A stretch of 47,182 nucleotides of DNA from an uncultured Bacteroidales bacterium (GCA_947307415.1 CAMZJA010000015.1:1-47182), one strand, 5' to 3'; positions 25,112 to 33,807 are shown, numbered from the stretch's first letter. The notes: generated by a model not told the origin, from the sequence alone. A program made the numbers and translations.

Positions 25112-27454
25112 TTATTTCTTCATGAATTTCATAATCGCATTGCCAATGGTGAGAAAATACATTCCTTCTGGCAATGATGAGACATTGATTTGCTGGTTTT
25201 CGGATGCGATTCTTCCAGATGCAACGGTTTCGCCCATGACATTTGTGATGTGGTATTCTGAATTGAGATTTTCCGATAGGACGAATAAGACATTATAGGA
25301 CGGATTTGGATAAACCACAAACTCGTTTCCTGCAATCGTTTCATCTACAGAATGCCATTGATTGTAAACTGCGTCGCAGTCGGTATCGTCTTCTTTGTAA
25401 AGAAGGATATCGTCGTTCCAGTAGCAGCGGATGCCATCGACATCGAACTCGCCTTTGTTTTCGAGCAATTGCTCTGGGAAGAAGCTGGTGAGATGTCCTA
25501 TGCCACAAACTACAGTACCACTGAAAACATCATTTACATCGCTGATTATCATGGCCTTGAACCAACGAGCGTCTTTCACAAGATATCCAACCTCGTCAAC
25601 ATGCACTGTCACACTGTTGTTGCCAGCAGTGATGGTCCATTCGTCACCGACATTTGCGCCAAAATCGTAAAGAACCGTAAACTCCTGAAGAGTCTTGTTC
25701 CACCAATAAACCTTGTTGTTTTCCTCATAGATGTATTCGTGCGTGGTCTGGTTGGCGCGCAAGTCGTAGAGTGTGTTGGTCTTTACAATGACTTTCACCT
25801 TGTCGTCGTTGATTGTCGAATCGTTTTCATGGACGAGATGCTGATAAGAAACCGTGCCGTTAGAATTGGTGATTTCATAATACCATTCGTCGCCAACTAA
25901 TTGATAATTAGGCTCACCGTCCATTTCGATAATCGGATATCCGTCGTTGATACCTGTCACGTCTTCGAGCCAGGTGCACTGTCCCAATGAGCCTGCATTA
26001 AGAGCTTCGAGCAAGTCGGTGGTGCCGTATTGAGGCTCGTTGAGCACCCAGCTGGTTGGTGTGGAGCCTTGAGTGAATGCACATGAACCGGGCAAATTCG
26101 GCATTTCCTCATTACCGCAAGCCGGAAGATCGTCATCATCGAGCCAATAGCAGTTGTAGTAATCATCATGATTAGGTGAATATCCGACGATATTGCCATA
26201 AGCAAGTTCTATGGTGTTATTATAGTTCAAACCTGACAAATCTGGAATAATGATATTTCCTGTATTATAAACATTGCTTGCATGTGATTCAGATGGCGAC
26301 TCATCAATACCGGTAATACCTCCTAAATACACATAATAATCTATGTCATAAGTCTCATCTTTTGTAGCGGTGACATCACCACGATTATAACAGTTCGATA
26401 CAACACCGCCAACACCTGTTATGCCACCAGCTATACCTATAGCCCAAAGAGTGTCGCCCTCAATGTGCCCTGTAATCAACGCATTGTTGACACATCTTGT
26501 AACAATAGCCATGCCCGAACGTCCAGCGATACCTCCTGACGCATAACTGGTAACGTCAGCACCCTCTTGGTTGATACAATCCTCCACAATGCAATTTGAC
26601 AAATAAGTACTATGCAATCCGATTTCACCGATGATACCTCCACCAGCTTGTACTGACTGCATTTTACCAAAATTATCACATTTTTTCACGACAATATTGC
26701 CGTATATTTTTGAAGCAATACCTCCAGCCCACCACGATGAAATATCTGAATGATTGATACAGTTTTCAATTACGACTACACTATTACCCTGGCTTGTGCA
26801 ATTACCAAGAATACCACCTGTCTGCACTGTATTTTCAAATACCACATTATTGACACAGTTAGCCACAAATGTAGTATCGGTAATGCCTGTGCAACTTCCT
26901 ATGATACCTCCCAAAGTACCATTTGCCTGAATCATACCATTTGCGGTGCAGTTTAAAACATCGGTATTATTTGCAAAAGCTGCTATCATACCCGCCCTAA
27001 CACCGTTTTGAGATGTAATAGTCGCATCAGAAATAATGATATTTTTAATGACGGCATTCCTTGCAAGTCCAAATAAACCTAGTGATTTCAAATTATCAAT
27101 ATTATCGATATAGAGATTACTGATAGTATGTCCATTACCATCGAAAACGCCTGTAAACATTTTATAATCAGAACTTAAGTTGTAGTATCCGATAGGTGTC
27201 CAGTTGATATTGTCATCCTCACCATTCAGGCAGATGTCGTCAGTGAGGATATAGCAGGCGCTGCCGCCAGTGCCGTCGTTGGTCTGCTGTGCGAGAAGCG
27301 CCAGCTGTTGCGGTGTCGCAATCTGATAAGGGTTTTCCATTGTGCCGTCGCCACCGTTGTATGATTCGGCGACAGTGCCGTCCCAGCAAGGGACCTGAGC
27401 TCCGCAAAACATTGCGAAAGCTAATAAAATTGATAATAAGATGTTCTTTTTCAT
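25112..27454 (-). CDS. GLUG-repeat surface protein with T9SS sorting domain (paralogue of 1991-5248)
   Basis: 780 residues from ATG 27454 (MKKNILLSILLAFAMFCGAQ, signal peptide); the open frame back to 27562 crosses a repeat and is not used. It begins directly with the GLUG region (PCWDGTVAESYNGGDG, ~22-500, many 'GGIxG' repeats) and has no LRR part. From ~522 it carries the same C-terminal module as the 1991-5248 protein (YYEITNSNGTVSYQ ... GIGHLTSFFPEQL) and from ~710 a type A T9SS domain (YPNPSYNVL ... LPEGMYFLTI). Expected on the cell surface. It lies 104 bp after its likely regulator, with a REP-like repeat in between. No peptidase gene follows, unlike in module 1. Confidence 0.85.
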   Translation of the reverse strand: MKKNILLSILLAFAMFCGAQVPCWDGTVAESYNGGDGTMENPYQIATPQQLALLAQQTNDGTGGSACYILTDDICLNGEDDNINWTPIGYYNLSSDYKMFTGVFDGNGHTISNLYIDNIDNLKSLGLFGLARNAVIKNIIISDATITSQNGVRAGMIAAFANNTDVLNCTANGMIQANGTLGGIIGSCTGITDTTFVANCVNNVVFENTVQTGGILGNCTSQGNSVVVIENCINHSDISSWWAGGIASKIYGNIVVKKCDNFGKMQSVQAGGGIIGEIGLHSTYLSNCIVEDCINQEGADVTSYASGGIAGRSGMAIVTRCVNNALITGHIEGDTLWAIGIAGGITGVGGVVSNCYNRGDVTATKDETYDIDYYVYLGGITGIDESPSESHASNVYNTGNIIIPDLSGLNYNNTIELAYGNIVGYSPNHDDYYNCYWLDDDDLPACGNEEMPNLPGSCAFTQGSTPTSWVLNEPQYGTTDLLEALNAGSLGQCTWLEDVTGINDGYPIIEMDGEPNYQLVGDEWYYEITNSNGTVSYQHLVHENDSTINDDKVKVIVKTNTLYDLRANQTTHEYIYEENNKVYWWNKTLQEFTVLYDFGANVGDEWTITAGNNSVTVHVDEVGYLVKDARWFKAMIISDVNDVFSGTVVCGIGHLTSFFPEQLLENKGEFDVDGIRCYWNDDILLYKEDDTDCDAVYNQWHSVDETIAGNEFVVYPNPSYNVLFVLSENLNSEYHITNVMGETVASGRIASENQQINVSSLPEGMYFLTIGNAIMKFMKK

Positions 27455-27491
27455 GATGTTAGTTTTTTTAATTGTTATTTTTTCTTTTTTT

Positions 27492-27560
27492 GAGTTTCCT
27501 CGTGCTTCGCACTCGGAATGACAAGTTGTCATTCCGAGCCCCGAAGGGGCGAGGAATCTC
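27492..27560. repeat. REP-like inverted repeat between regulator copy 2 and its surface protein gene
   Basis: Left arm 27492-27522 (ends CACTCGGAATGAC), loop AAGTT, right arm 27528-27560 (begins GTCATTCCGAGCC, ends GCGAGGAATCTC). The outer edge overlaps the TGA stop of the regulator gene (27559-27561). Same family as 20217-20357. Confidence 0.85.
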
Positions 27561-29040
27561 ACACCGCGGCGACGATTTCCTCAAATGTACGGTTGTCGTC
27601 AACGAGGTTCATTTTCATTTGTTTGATGCGAGTTTTGCGTTTGTAATACGAATCGGTTTGGGTGTCGAGAAGGATGGAAATCACCTGGTTGGAAAAACCG
27701 TTTTTCGAGAGGCAGCAGATTCGCACGTCCCATTTGCCGAGCTTTTGGTAAAGCGACAGCAAGCGTTGCGAGAATCCGTCGTAAACAAGGTCGGTAAGGC
27801 TGATGAAATCCGCCCAGTCGTCGTCGCTAAGGTTAAAATTCAGCGAGTCGGCTGTTACGTGCTCGCTCAACCCCTGCGCCGTGGCGAAAACCTTGTTTCT
27901 CGACATGATTTTGTTGGTCATCAGCAGCTCTTTCTGCGACAGCGTCTGGTGGTCACGGCGCAGTTCGTCGTTGGTGCGGATAAGGTTCTCCATGTCGCTC
28001 ACAAGCTCGTGAATACGGTTCTGGTCGCGCTCCACCTGGCTCTTGAAACGTTCCATCTCGATTTTGTTGTCACTGATTCTCTTCCTGACAATCAACAAGA
28101 TAACGAGTGCGACACTGAGCGTGACAGCGATTATCAGATATAGTTTGAAACTCTTGGTGCGGTGCAGTGTTTCCATCTCACTTTTCTGCGCCTTGAGTTC
28201 GTATTCCGCCCTGATGCGCAGGATGTTCTCGTTGTTGTTTTCTTTCTCAACGAGTTTCATGTACTCCAGAAAACGCTCCTCATATTTCATCGCCATCTTG
28301 ATGTTTTTCTCGTTGAGCGCAATGCCGTAAAGCGTCTGATAGACCGACATCTTTATTCCCGCTCTTTCGCTTCGCAGGGCTTTTTCGAGATACACCTTCG
28401 CCACGTCGTTTTTGTTGATGTAGTAATAAAGGATTCCGAGGGTCATGTTTGCAATGTCAAGGTCGTTACCATCCAATCCGCCATTCATGGCATGTTGAAC
28501 GCATTCAATCGCCTTTGGATAGTTGCCGATTTCCATGTAATAGTCGCGCCCGATTTCGAGATACAGGTCGTTCACCATCACCGTATCCATTAACAAGGTG
28601 GCGACATGGAAAGCCGAGTCATAGTAAGCCTTCGTCTGCGCAAACAATCCCAGTGATTTTGTAACTCGCCCGCAGTTGCGCCATGCGGTCATCATTCCAA
28701 CGGAGTCGTGGATTTGCTTGAAATCAGCAATAGCGGCGCGGTGCATTGTGAGCGCCTCCTCGAACAGCTGATGTTTGTTGTACATTGCGCCGAGGTTATC
28801 TTTGATATTGGCACGCAATGGTAGAGACGCACGGCCGTGCGTCTCAACATCATCAACCAATGCCAACGCCTCCAGAAAGCATTCCGTCGCCTCCTCCGAC
28901 AGTCGTTCAGCGCGAAGCTGCACACCTCTTTCATAAAGCGCGCGAGCCTGCCGCTGACGTTTCGCCTGCGAGTCGCACGAGGTTGTCAATCCGCCGAGCA
29001 CGACCGCAAACAAGATTAAAAATACAGTTTTTGTTTTCAT
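27559..29040 (-). CDS. Membrane-anchored TPR regulator with C-terminal HTH (copy 2)
   Basis: 493 residues from ATG 29040 (ATG 29046 adds two residues). Lipoprotein signal MKTKTVFLILFAVVLGGLTT ends at SC (Cys22). TPR-like helices follow, then a membrane span (FKLYLIIAVTLSVALVILLIV), a long coiled coil (~30 residues longer than copy 1) and a C-terminal HTH (KWDVRICCLSKNGFSNQVIS ... YKRKTRIKQMK). It is clearly paralogous to 562-1944 along the whole length. It carries the older VETHGRASL insertion and has an empty site where copy 1 has the second one. The downstream gene encodes a GLUG/T9SS protein, as in module 1, so control of that gene is likely (inference). Confidence 0.83.
   Translation of the reverse strand: MKTKTVFLILFAVVLGGLTTSCDSQAKRQRQARALYERGVQLRAERLSEEATECFLEALALVDDVETHGRASLPLRANIKDNLGAMYNKHQLFEEALTMHRAAIADFKQIHDSVGMMTAWRNCGRVTKSLGLFAQTKAYYDSAFHVATLLMDTVMVNDLYLEIGRDYYMEIGNYPKAIECVQHAMNGGLDGNDLDIANMTLGILYYYINKNDVAKVYLEKALRSERAGIKMSVYQTLYGIALNEKNIKMAMKYEERFLEYMKLVEKENNNENILRIRAEYELKAQKSEMETLHRTKSFKLYLIIAVTLSVALVILLIVRKRISDNKIEMERFKSQVERDQNRIHELVSDMENLIRTNDELRRDHQTLSQKELLMTNKIMSRNKVFATAQGLSEHVTADSLNFNLSDDDWADFISLTDLVYDGFSQRLLSLYQKLGKWDVRICCLSKNGFSNQVISILLDTQTDSYYKRKTRIKQMKMNLVDDNRTFEEIVAAV
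28821..28848 (-). repeat. In-frame palindromic element, copy C
   Basis: Perfect 22-bp core (28824-28845, half-site GAGACGCACGG). On the gene strand it reads GTT...CTAC with the same unpaired edge as copy A, and it is translated as DVETHGRASLP at the equivalent codons of the paralogue. Confidence 0.9.
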
Positions 29041-29083
29041 AAGCATTAATTTTACTTCGCAAAAACATCGATGTTTGACGAAG

Positions 29084-29147
29084 CAAAATTATGCAAAATC
29101 AAAACTTGTCAAGAGGTTTCGGAAGGGGCTTAAAATTTTGTCCCTAT
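29084..29147 (-). promoter_or_regulatory. Promoter and upstream element of regulator copy 2
   Basis: On the minus strand: ATAGGGACA (29147-29139), 26 bases, TTGACA (29112-29107), 15 bases, TAATTTTG (29091-29084). Spacings are identical to 493-556. Unlike copy 1 there is a short leader holding a palindrome AAACATCGATGTTT (29063-29076) flanked by CTTCG/CGAAG, a possible mRNA hairpin. Confidence 0.65.
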
Positions 29148-29231
29148 CATTCGGGGTTTCAATAATTAGTTTTATTGATATTCAATGACTTAAATAAAAT
29201 GATATGGATTTTTTGTCCATACATTAAATTG

Positions 29232-29657
29232 TCATTTTTTCATTGTTTTTATAAAATCTGTGATTTTTTGGAAGGCTTCTTGTGGCTCATCCACATCCAA
29301 ACACAGCGTTTCCATCGGACATAATCCGTCGCCAGTGCGATTGATTATTCTGTCGACTTTTTTATCGTAAAAACAAGGGATATTATATTTTTCAAAAATT
29401 TTGATTGCCGGTTCTGAGATTATCAAAGTGTGAACCTCTTTGATTTCGCCGAGAGCCATGAGAAGTGCCGCCGCCTTGCCAATTACCTTGTCGGCAACGG
29501 ATGCGCCTTTCAGGAAGCCTTTTTTTTCCGTCAGAAGATGCAAAAGCGGTTTCACACCACGTTCATGAGATGTAAAAACGTCATCAACTGAAACCACTGC
29601 AATAGTGGAATCAGTTGATTTTAATAATGATTTCGCTCGTTCTAAGGGTTCGGTCAT
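29232..29657 (-). CDS. DUF1893 family protein (cytidine deaminase-like fold)
   Basis: 141 residues, cytoplasmic. The family core is recognisable: STIAVVSVDDVFTSHERGVKPLLHLLTEKKGFLKGASVADKVIGKAAALLMALG, then IISEPAIKIFEKYNIPCFYDKKVDRIINRTGDGLCPMETLCL. As I recall, a DUF1893 structure shows a deaminase-like fold, but no reaction is established. The start overlaps the stop of the ECF S-component gene by 4 bases, last of a leftward four-gene operon led by glnS. Confidence 0.83.
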   Translation of the reverse strand: MTEPLERAKSLLKSTDSTIAVVSVDDVFTSHERGVKPLLHLLTEKKGFLKGASVADKVIGKAAALLMALGEIKEVHTLIISEPAIKIFEKYNIPCFYDKKVDRIINRTGDGLCPMETLCLDVDEPQEAFQKITDFIKTMKK

Positions 29658-30163
29658 TTAATGTATTTCACAAAGAAATAACCGCCAATCCATTGAATCA
29701 GCATTCCGGGAATACCGAGGCGGAAATCGTTGAATCCTGCTGCGAATGAGCCTTCGATGAGCCATTCGACCATGCAGCCGAAGATCTGGTATGCCAAGAC
29801 AACCAAAAGAATGGTCCAAAGTGACACTTTGTTGGTCTTTTCAGCAATCCAAGCCGCTGAAACAGCGAGGAAAATCGACTTGATGAGGATGCTCGGAACC
29901 ACTGCCGCTGGAGGCATTCCGAAAAGCAAACTGTTGATGATTGGCGACAAAACCGCTGTCATCAATCCGACCTTCATGCCGTATTTGTAAGATGCAATCA
30001 GCGTGAAGAAATAGATTGGCAGGAAGATGTGACCGCCATTCGGGATGAGGTGACAAAGTTGTGGCAAAATGATGTTGCCAGCCACGAACAATGTCGCGAA
30101 CAAATATGTCTTAACCTGATCAAAATCAAGGTTATAGAGCTTTACTGTTGATGTATTTTCCAT
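29654..30163 (-). CDS. ECF transporter S component-like membrane protein
   Basis: 169 residues from ATG 30163 (MENTSTVKLYNL), 5 bp after the upstream stop; the ATG at 30184 would overlap that gene. About five membrane spans (LFATLFVAGNIILPQLCHL, GHIFLPIYFFTLIASY, VGLMTAVLSPIINSLLFG, AAVVPSILIKSIFLAVSAAW, LWTILLVVLAYQIFG), with PAAVVPSILIKS in the style of substrate-binding S components. No ATPase or EcfT gene is nearby, so it would use a shared energising module. Substrate unknown; the neighbours may act on it. Confidence 0.75.
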   Translation of the reverse strand: MENTSTVKLYNLDFDQVKTYLFATLFVAGNIILPQLCHLIPNGGHIFLPIYFFTLIASYKYGMKVGLMTAVLSPIINSLLFGMPPAAVVPSILIKSIFLAVSAAWIAEKTNKVSLWTILLVVLAYQIFGCMVEWLIEGSFAAGFNDFRLGIPGMLIQWIGGYFFVKYIK

Positions 30164-30168
30164 AGTGA

Positions 30169-31374
30169 TTATTTGTTTAACCATTCTTTAATTTTATCCA
30201 TTTTCATGTAATCGATGTTATCGACAATCCACTCGCGCATTGCCTTTCCTGGCTCGGTCTGCTGCGGATAGCTGATGTAGTCGAGCTCGATGTTGAGAGC
30301 CTGCGACACCTTCAATGCCATCACTGACCAGAGAACGCCGATATCGCCCACGACTGGGATTGATTTCTCGAGACGTGAGAATGCCGACATTTCCATTCTG
30401 AATGGGATTTTCGACATCTTGGTCTTCGGCAAACCTTTATCGATAGCCGCCTGGACATCGCCTGATTTTTTATCGAGATCCCAAGCTTTCTTGAGGTTTT
30501 CGTCGAGGTCGAAACGAATCAAAGTCTTATCCTTGAGGCTGTAGGTCGGATAGCCGTTCCAGCTTGCCCAGATACCGTGACCGGTATATGTTTCAAACGG
30601 ACCGTCGTGAATCTCCTGTGTCAATGCAACAGCTGATTCAATGATGACATCAGCGCTGCCTAACATTTTCGAAATGCGGAAGGTACGGTCGCTCACCGGG
30701 ATACTGTCGGCGATGCTGATACCGACCTGACCGCCACCGATAAGTTGCGGAACACTGACGAGCACTGGGACGTTGTTACGAACACCTGCTCCAAGCATGG
30801 TACGCTCATCGCAGCCCCAGCCGACGACTTCCTCAAACGGAACATGTTTGGTGTGCGCAATCTCCATTATGCTCGCTGCAAAAGTCTCGTTTCTGAGACC
30901 CATAGGATATGCCATATTAGCAGCCGCTTTGATGATGACGGTGCCTTCTTTTTCGTTGCAACGCTGCACCAAAGCATCGTCGATAATCATCTCTTTCTTG
31001 AGGTCAGCCCATTGAGCGTCAGTGAGTTCTGTGAGCTCGAAGATATCGCCACGAGGCATTTTGTCAAAGTCGAGAAACTCCTCGCCAACATCGTGGATGT
31101 TGATACGTTTCACCTTATCTAGAACGCCACCCATCTCATGCGATACGACAGCCGAACTCGTTGTAACTCCGTCGATTAAACCCTTGTTGATGAACTCAGC
31201 AATCAAAGTGGTGACACCTTCGTGGATGTTAGGGCCGGAGCCTGTAACAACGACCACTTTGCCGCCTCTACGCTTGGCTTCTACTATCTTTTCGATGGCG
31301 ATATCGAGGTAACGCCTTGTCTCTTCCGGCAAAGCCTCGTATAAGCCTTCAATGAAATCCTTTTCTATTTTCAT
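30169..31374 (-). CDS. Conserved hypothetical protein with Rossmann-like core
   Basis: 401 residues, no signal or membrane span. Near residues 38-75 lies GKVVVVTGSGPNIHEGVTTLIAEFINKGLIDGVTTSSAVVSHE, a glycine-rich nucleotide-binding-like segment that reminds me of the deoxyhypusine synthase/TIGR00300 (AgrE C-terminal) fold; this is weak recall, not a firm call. Other marked blocks are GWGCDERTMLGAGVRNNVPVLVSVPQLIGGGQVGISIADS and ETYTGHGIWASWNGYPTYSL. It starts one base after the glnS stop and is followed by the S component and DUF1893 genes, suggesting a joint pathway around an imported small molecule. I do not know its function. Confidence 0.7.
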   Translation of the reverse strand: MKIEKDFIEGLYEALPEETRRYLDIAIEKIVEAKRRGGKVVVVTGSGPNIHEGVTTLIAEFINKGLIDGVTTSSAVVSHEMGGVLDKVKRINIHDVGEEFLDFDKMPRGDIFELTELTDAQWADLKKEMIIDDALVQRCNEKEGTVIIKAAANMAYPMGLRNETFAASIMEIAHTKHVPFEEVVGWGCDERTMLGAGVRNNVPVLVSVPQLIGGGQVGISIADSIPVSDRTFRISKMLGSADVIIESAVALTQEIHDGPFETYTGHGIWASWNGYPTYSLKDKTLIRFDLDENLKKAWDLDKKSGDVQAAIDKGLPKTKMSKIPFRMEMSAFSRLEKSIPVVGDIGVLWSVMALKVSQALNIELDYISYPQQTEPGKAMREWIVDNIDYMKMDKIKEWLNK

Positions 31375-31375
31375 A

Positions 31376-33118
31376 TTAATTCGTTTTTGACCAAGTATCT
31401 TTCAATCCTACGGTTCTGTTGAATACCAGATGTTCTGGTGTGCTGTCTTTGTCGACAGTGAAATATCCTATTCTTTGGAACTGGAAATGGTCGAGAGGTT
31501 TCGCATCGGCGAGGAATTTCTCGACATAGCATTCTGTTCTGATTTCCAATGAGTTAGGATTCATCATCTTACGCATTGCCTCGATTGGAGTGTTGCCTTC
31601 ATCCTGCAATCTTGCCAGTTCGTCACGAGGATTTTCCACGTTCCAAAGACGGTCGTAAAGTCTGACCTCCGCCTTGATGCAATGTGCCTGACTGACCCAG
31701 TGGATGGTGCCTTTCACCTTACGGTTAGCCTCAGGCATGCCGCTGCGTGTCATCGGGTCGTATTCGGCGTAAACCTCAACAACTTCGCCGTTTTCGTCTT
31801 TCTTACAGCCAGTGCATTTCACGATGTAGGCGTTCTTCAGACGCACTTCCTTGCCCGGAGTGAGGCGGAAATACTTGTTCGGAGGGCATTCCATGAAGTC
31901 TTCCTTTTCAATCCACAACTCGCGACTGAACTCGATCTTATGGCTGCCTGCCGACTCATCTTCCGGGTTGTTTATGGCCTCAAGTTCCTCGGTCTGACCT
32001 TCCGGATAGTTGGTAATCACCAGCTTAACAGGATTTACAACTGCTGCCACACGTGTAGCGCGAGCGTTCAAATCTTCGCGAATCGAGCTTTCGAGCAAAG
32101 CGAAGTCGTTCAAAGCGTCGTATGTTGTGTAACCAATCTTATCGATGAATTTATGGATGGATTCAGGAGTGTATCCACGGCGACGGAAACCGCAAATCGT
32201 AGGCATTCGTGGGTCGTCCCAGCCGTTTACGATGCCTTCTTTCACCAAAATAAGCAGATTACGCTTACTCATCAGGGTGTAGTTGAGGTTCAGCTTGTTG
32301 AACTCGGTCTGACGTGGACGGTTGTCGTCCATATTGTCGCCTTCGCCACGGATTTCCTTGAGCCAGTCAACAAACAAATCATAAAGTGGACGGTGTACCA
32401 CAAATTCAAGTGTGCAAAGTGAGTGTGTCACGCCCTCGAAGTAGTCACTCTGACCGTGAGCGAAGTCATACATCGGGTAGGCGTTCCATTTTGTGCCGGT
32501 GCGATGATGCGGAGTTTTCACAACTCTATAAATGATCGGATCGCGGAAGTGCATGTTCGGGTTAGCCATATCGATTTTGGCGCGAAGCACCATCTTTCCT
32601 TCCTCAATCTCGCCAGAGTTCATCTTGTTGAAAAGTTCAAGCGACTCCTCAATCGGGCGGTTACGGTACGGACTCTCAGTGCCAGGCTGCGTAGGAGTGC
32701 CTTTCTGTGCTGCAATCTCCTCCGACGACTGCTCGTCGATATATGCCTTGCCGCGTTTAATCAGTTCGATAGCAAAATCCCAAAGTTGCTGGAAATAATC
32801 TGAAGCGTAATATTCGTTACCCCACTGATAACCAAGCCATTGGATGTCTTCCTTGATGGCATCCACATACTCCATGTTCTCCTTGGTGGGGTTGGTGTCG
32901 TCGAAACGCAGGTTGCAAACGCCGCCGTAGTTTTTGGCGATGCCGAAGTCCAGGCAGATAGCCTTGGCGTGACCGATGTGGAGATAGCCGTTAGGCTCCG
33001 GAGGGAAACGTGTCTGGATTCGCTTGGCGTTCTTGCCGTTTCGTAAATCTTCCTCAACTTTCGCTTCAATGAAATTCAGCGATTTCTTTTCTTCTTTTTC
33101 AGCTTCTTCAGAATTCAT
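31376..33118 (-). CDS. glnS: Glutaminyl-tRNA synthetase
   Basis: 580 residues from ATG 33118 (MNSEEAEKEEKK); the frame to 33145 has no support. Charges tRNA-Gln directly with glutamine, so this organism need not use the GatCAB route for Gln. The HIGH-type motif is PPEPNGYLHIGHAKAI and the KMSKS-type motif is LMSKRNLL. GlnRS-type features include RFDDTNPTKE and the C-terminal beta-barrel anticodon-binding domains (KYFRLTPGKEVRLKNAYIVKC). First gene of an operon with three uncharacterised genes. Confidence 0.97.
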   Translation of the reverse strand: MNSEEAEKEEKKSLNFIEAKVEEDLRNGKNAKRIQTRFPPEPNGYLHIGHAKAICLDFGIAKNYGGVCNLRFDDTNPTKENMEYVDAIKEDIQWLGYQWGNEYYASDYFQQLWDFAIELIKRGKAYIDEQSSEEIAAQKGTPTQPGTESPYRNRPIEESLELFNKMNSGEIEEGKMVLRAKIDMANPNMHFRDPIIYRVVKTPHHRTGTKWNAYPMYDFAHGQSDYFEGVTHSLCTLEFVVHRPLYDLFVDWLKEIRGEGDNMDDNRPRQTEFNKLNLNYTLMSKRNLLILVKEGIVNGWDDPRMPTICGFRRRGYTPESIHKFIDKIGYTTYDALNDFALLESSIREDLNARATRVAAVVNPVKLVITNYPEGQTEELEAINNPEDESAGSHKIEFSRELWIEKEDFMECPPNKYFRLTPGKEVRLKNAYIVKCTGCKKDENGEVVEVYAEYDPMTRSGMPEANRKVKGTIHWVSQAHCIKAEVRLYDRLWNVENPRDELARLQDEGNTPIEAMRKMMNPNSLEIRTECYVEKFLADAKPLDHFQFQRIGYFTVDKDSTPEHLVFNRTVGLKDTWSKTN

Positions 33119-33142
33119 TGTCTTAAAATTTGATATAAACCG

Positions 33143-33150
33143 CAAAAATA
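33143..33150 (-). promoter_or_regulatory. glnS operon -7 element
   Basis: TATTTTTG on the minus strand, 24 bases before the glnS ATG. The region between glnS and cvpA is A/T-rich. A weaker candidate for cvpA on the plus strand is TAATTTTA at 33193-33200, which lacks the final G. Confidence 0.5.
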
Positions 33151-33229
33151 ATTATTTTTATAAAAAAATCATTCATTTTTTTCAAAAATTTGTAATTTTA
33201 CAGCCTAAAAACTTGAAAATCGTAAAAAA

Positions 33230-33754
33230 ATGAATTATTTAGACATAATCATCGGTATCATATTGGTACTCTTTGCAATTGGTGGATTCAGAAATGGCAT
33301 TATCAGAGAGGCTTTTTCACTTTTGGCGTTCATTTTAGGAATTTATGGAGCCATTAAACTTTCCGATTACGTCGGAAAATGGCTTGGCAGCCTCATAAAT
33401 ATCAGCGCAGAATGGATATCAGTGATTTCATTTATCATTGTTTTTATCGCTTTAGCATTGTTAATCAATTGGTTAGGAAATTTATTAGCAGGTTTTGTCG
33501 AATCTATCAATCTTGGATTTTTCGACAAAATAGGTGGTGCTGTTTTTGGTGTCGCCAAAGGATTTCTGCTTGTGGGTGTTATTATCCTGCTGCTTGATTT
33601 CTTTGGAGTTAAAGATGTTTTAAATGAAAAAACTTGCGAAGAATCAAAGCTTTATAAAAATTCAGAGAAAGTTGCAACGTGGATTTATGAAAATAAAGAG
33701 GGCTGGATTGAAAAACTTGACAAAGAATACAAAAAAGTAGAGAAATTGTTTTAA
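33230..33754 (+). CDS. CvpA family membrane protein
   Basis: 174 residues with four predicted membrane spans: YLDIIIGIILVLFAIGGF, AFSLLAFILGIYGAIKL, WISVISFIIVFIALALLINW and VFGVAKGFLLVGVIILLLDFF. The family hallmark FRNGIIREAFSLL lies after the first span and GFFDKIGGAVFGVAKG before the last. CvpA was first linked to colicin V production in E. coli; the general function is uncertain. Divergent from glnS. A half copy of the polA-type repeat begins 4 bases after its stop. Confidence 0.88.
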   Translation: MNYLDIIIGIILVLFAIGGFRNGIIREAFSLLAFILGIYGAIKLSDYVGKWLGSLINISAEWISVISFIIVFIALALLINWLGNLLAGFVESINLGFFDKIGGAVFGVAKGFLLVGVIILLLDFFGVKDVLNEKTCEESKLYKNSEKVATWIYENKEGWIEKLDKEYKKVEKLF

Positions 33755-33757
33755 TTC

Positions 33758-33796
33758 GTCATTTCGACCGAAGTGAAGCGAAGTGGAGAAATCTCA
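33758..33796 (+). repeat. Single arm of the polA-type REP-like repeat
   Basis: Starts GTCATTTCGACCGA and ends GTGGAGAAATCTCA, the same order as the left arm inside polA (11022-11057). No matching second arm is seen nearby. It fills the cvpA-elbB gap and ends 12 bases before the elbB ATG. Confidence 0.75.
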
Positions 33797-33807
33797 TAAT
33801 ACAAACT

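Noticed and set aside
27455-27562. Longer N-terminus of the second GLUG protein
   Set aside because: It translates the REP-like repeat and precedes a clean signal peptide starting at 27454; it would also overlap the regulator gene.
29204-29220. ATGGA/TCCAT hairpin after the DUF1893 gene as terminator
   Set aside because: Five-base A/T-rich stem without a clear T-run on the minus strand; too weak to call.
31682-32422. 246-codon plus-strand open frame
   Set aside because: Antisense to glnS, whose motifs are complete; no motif in the shadow protein.
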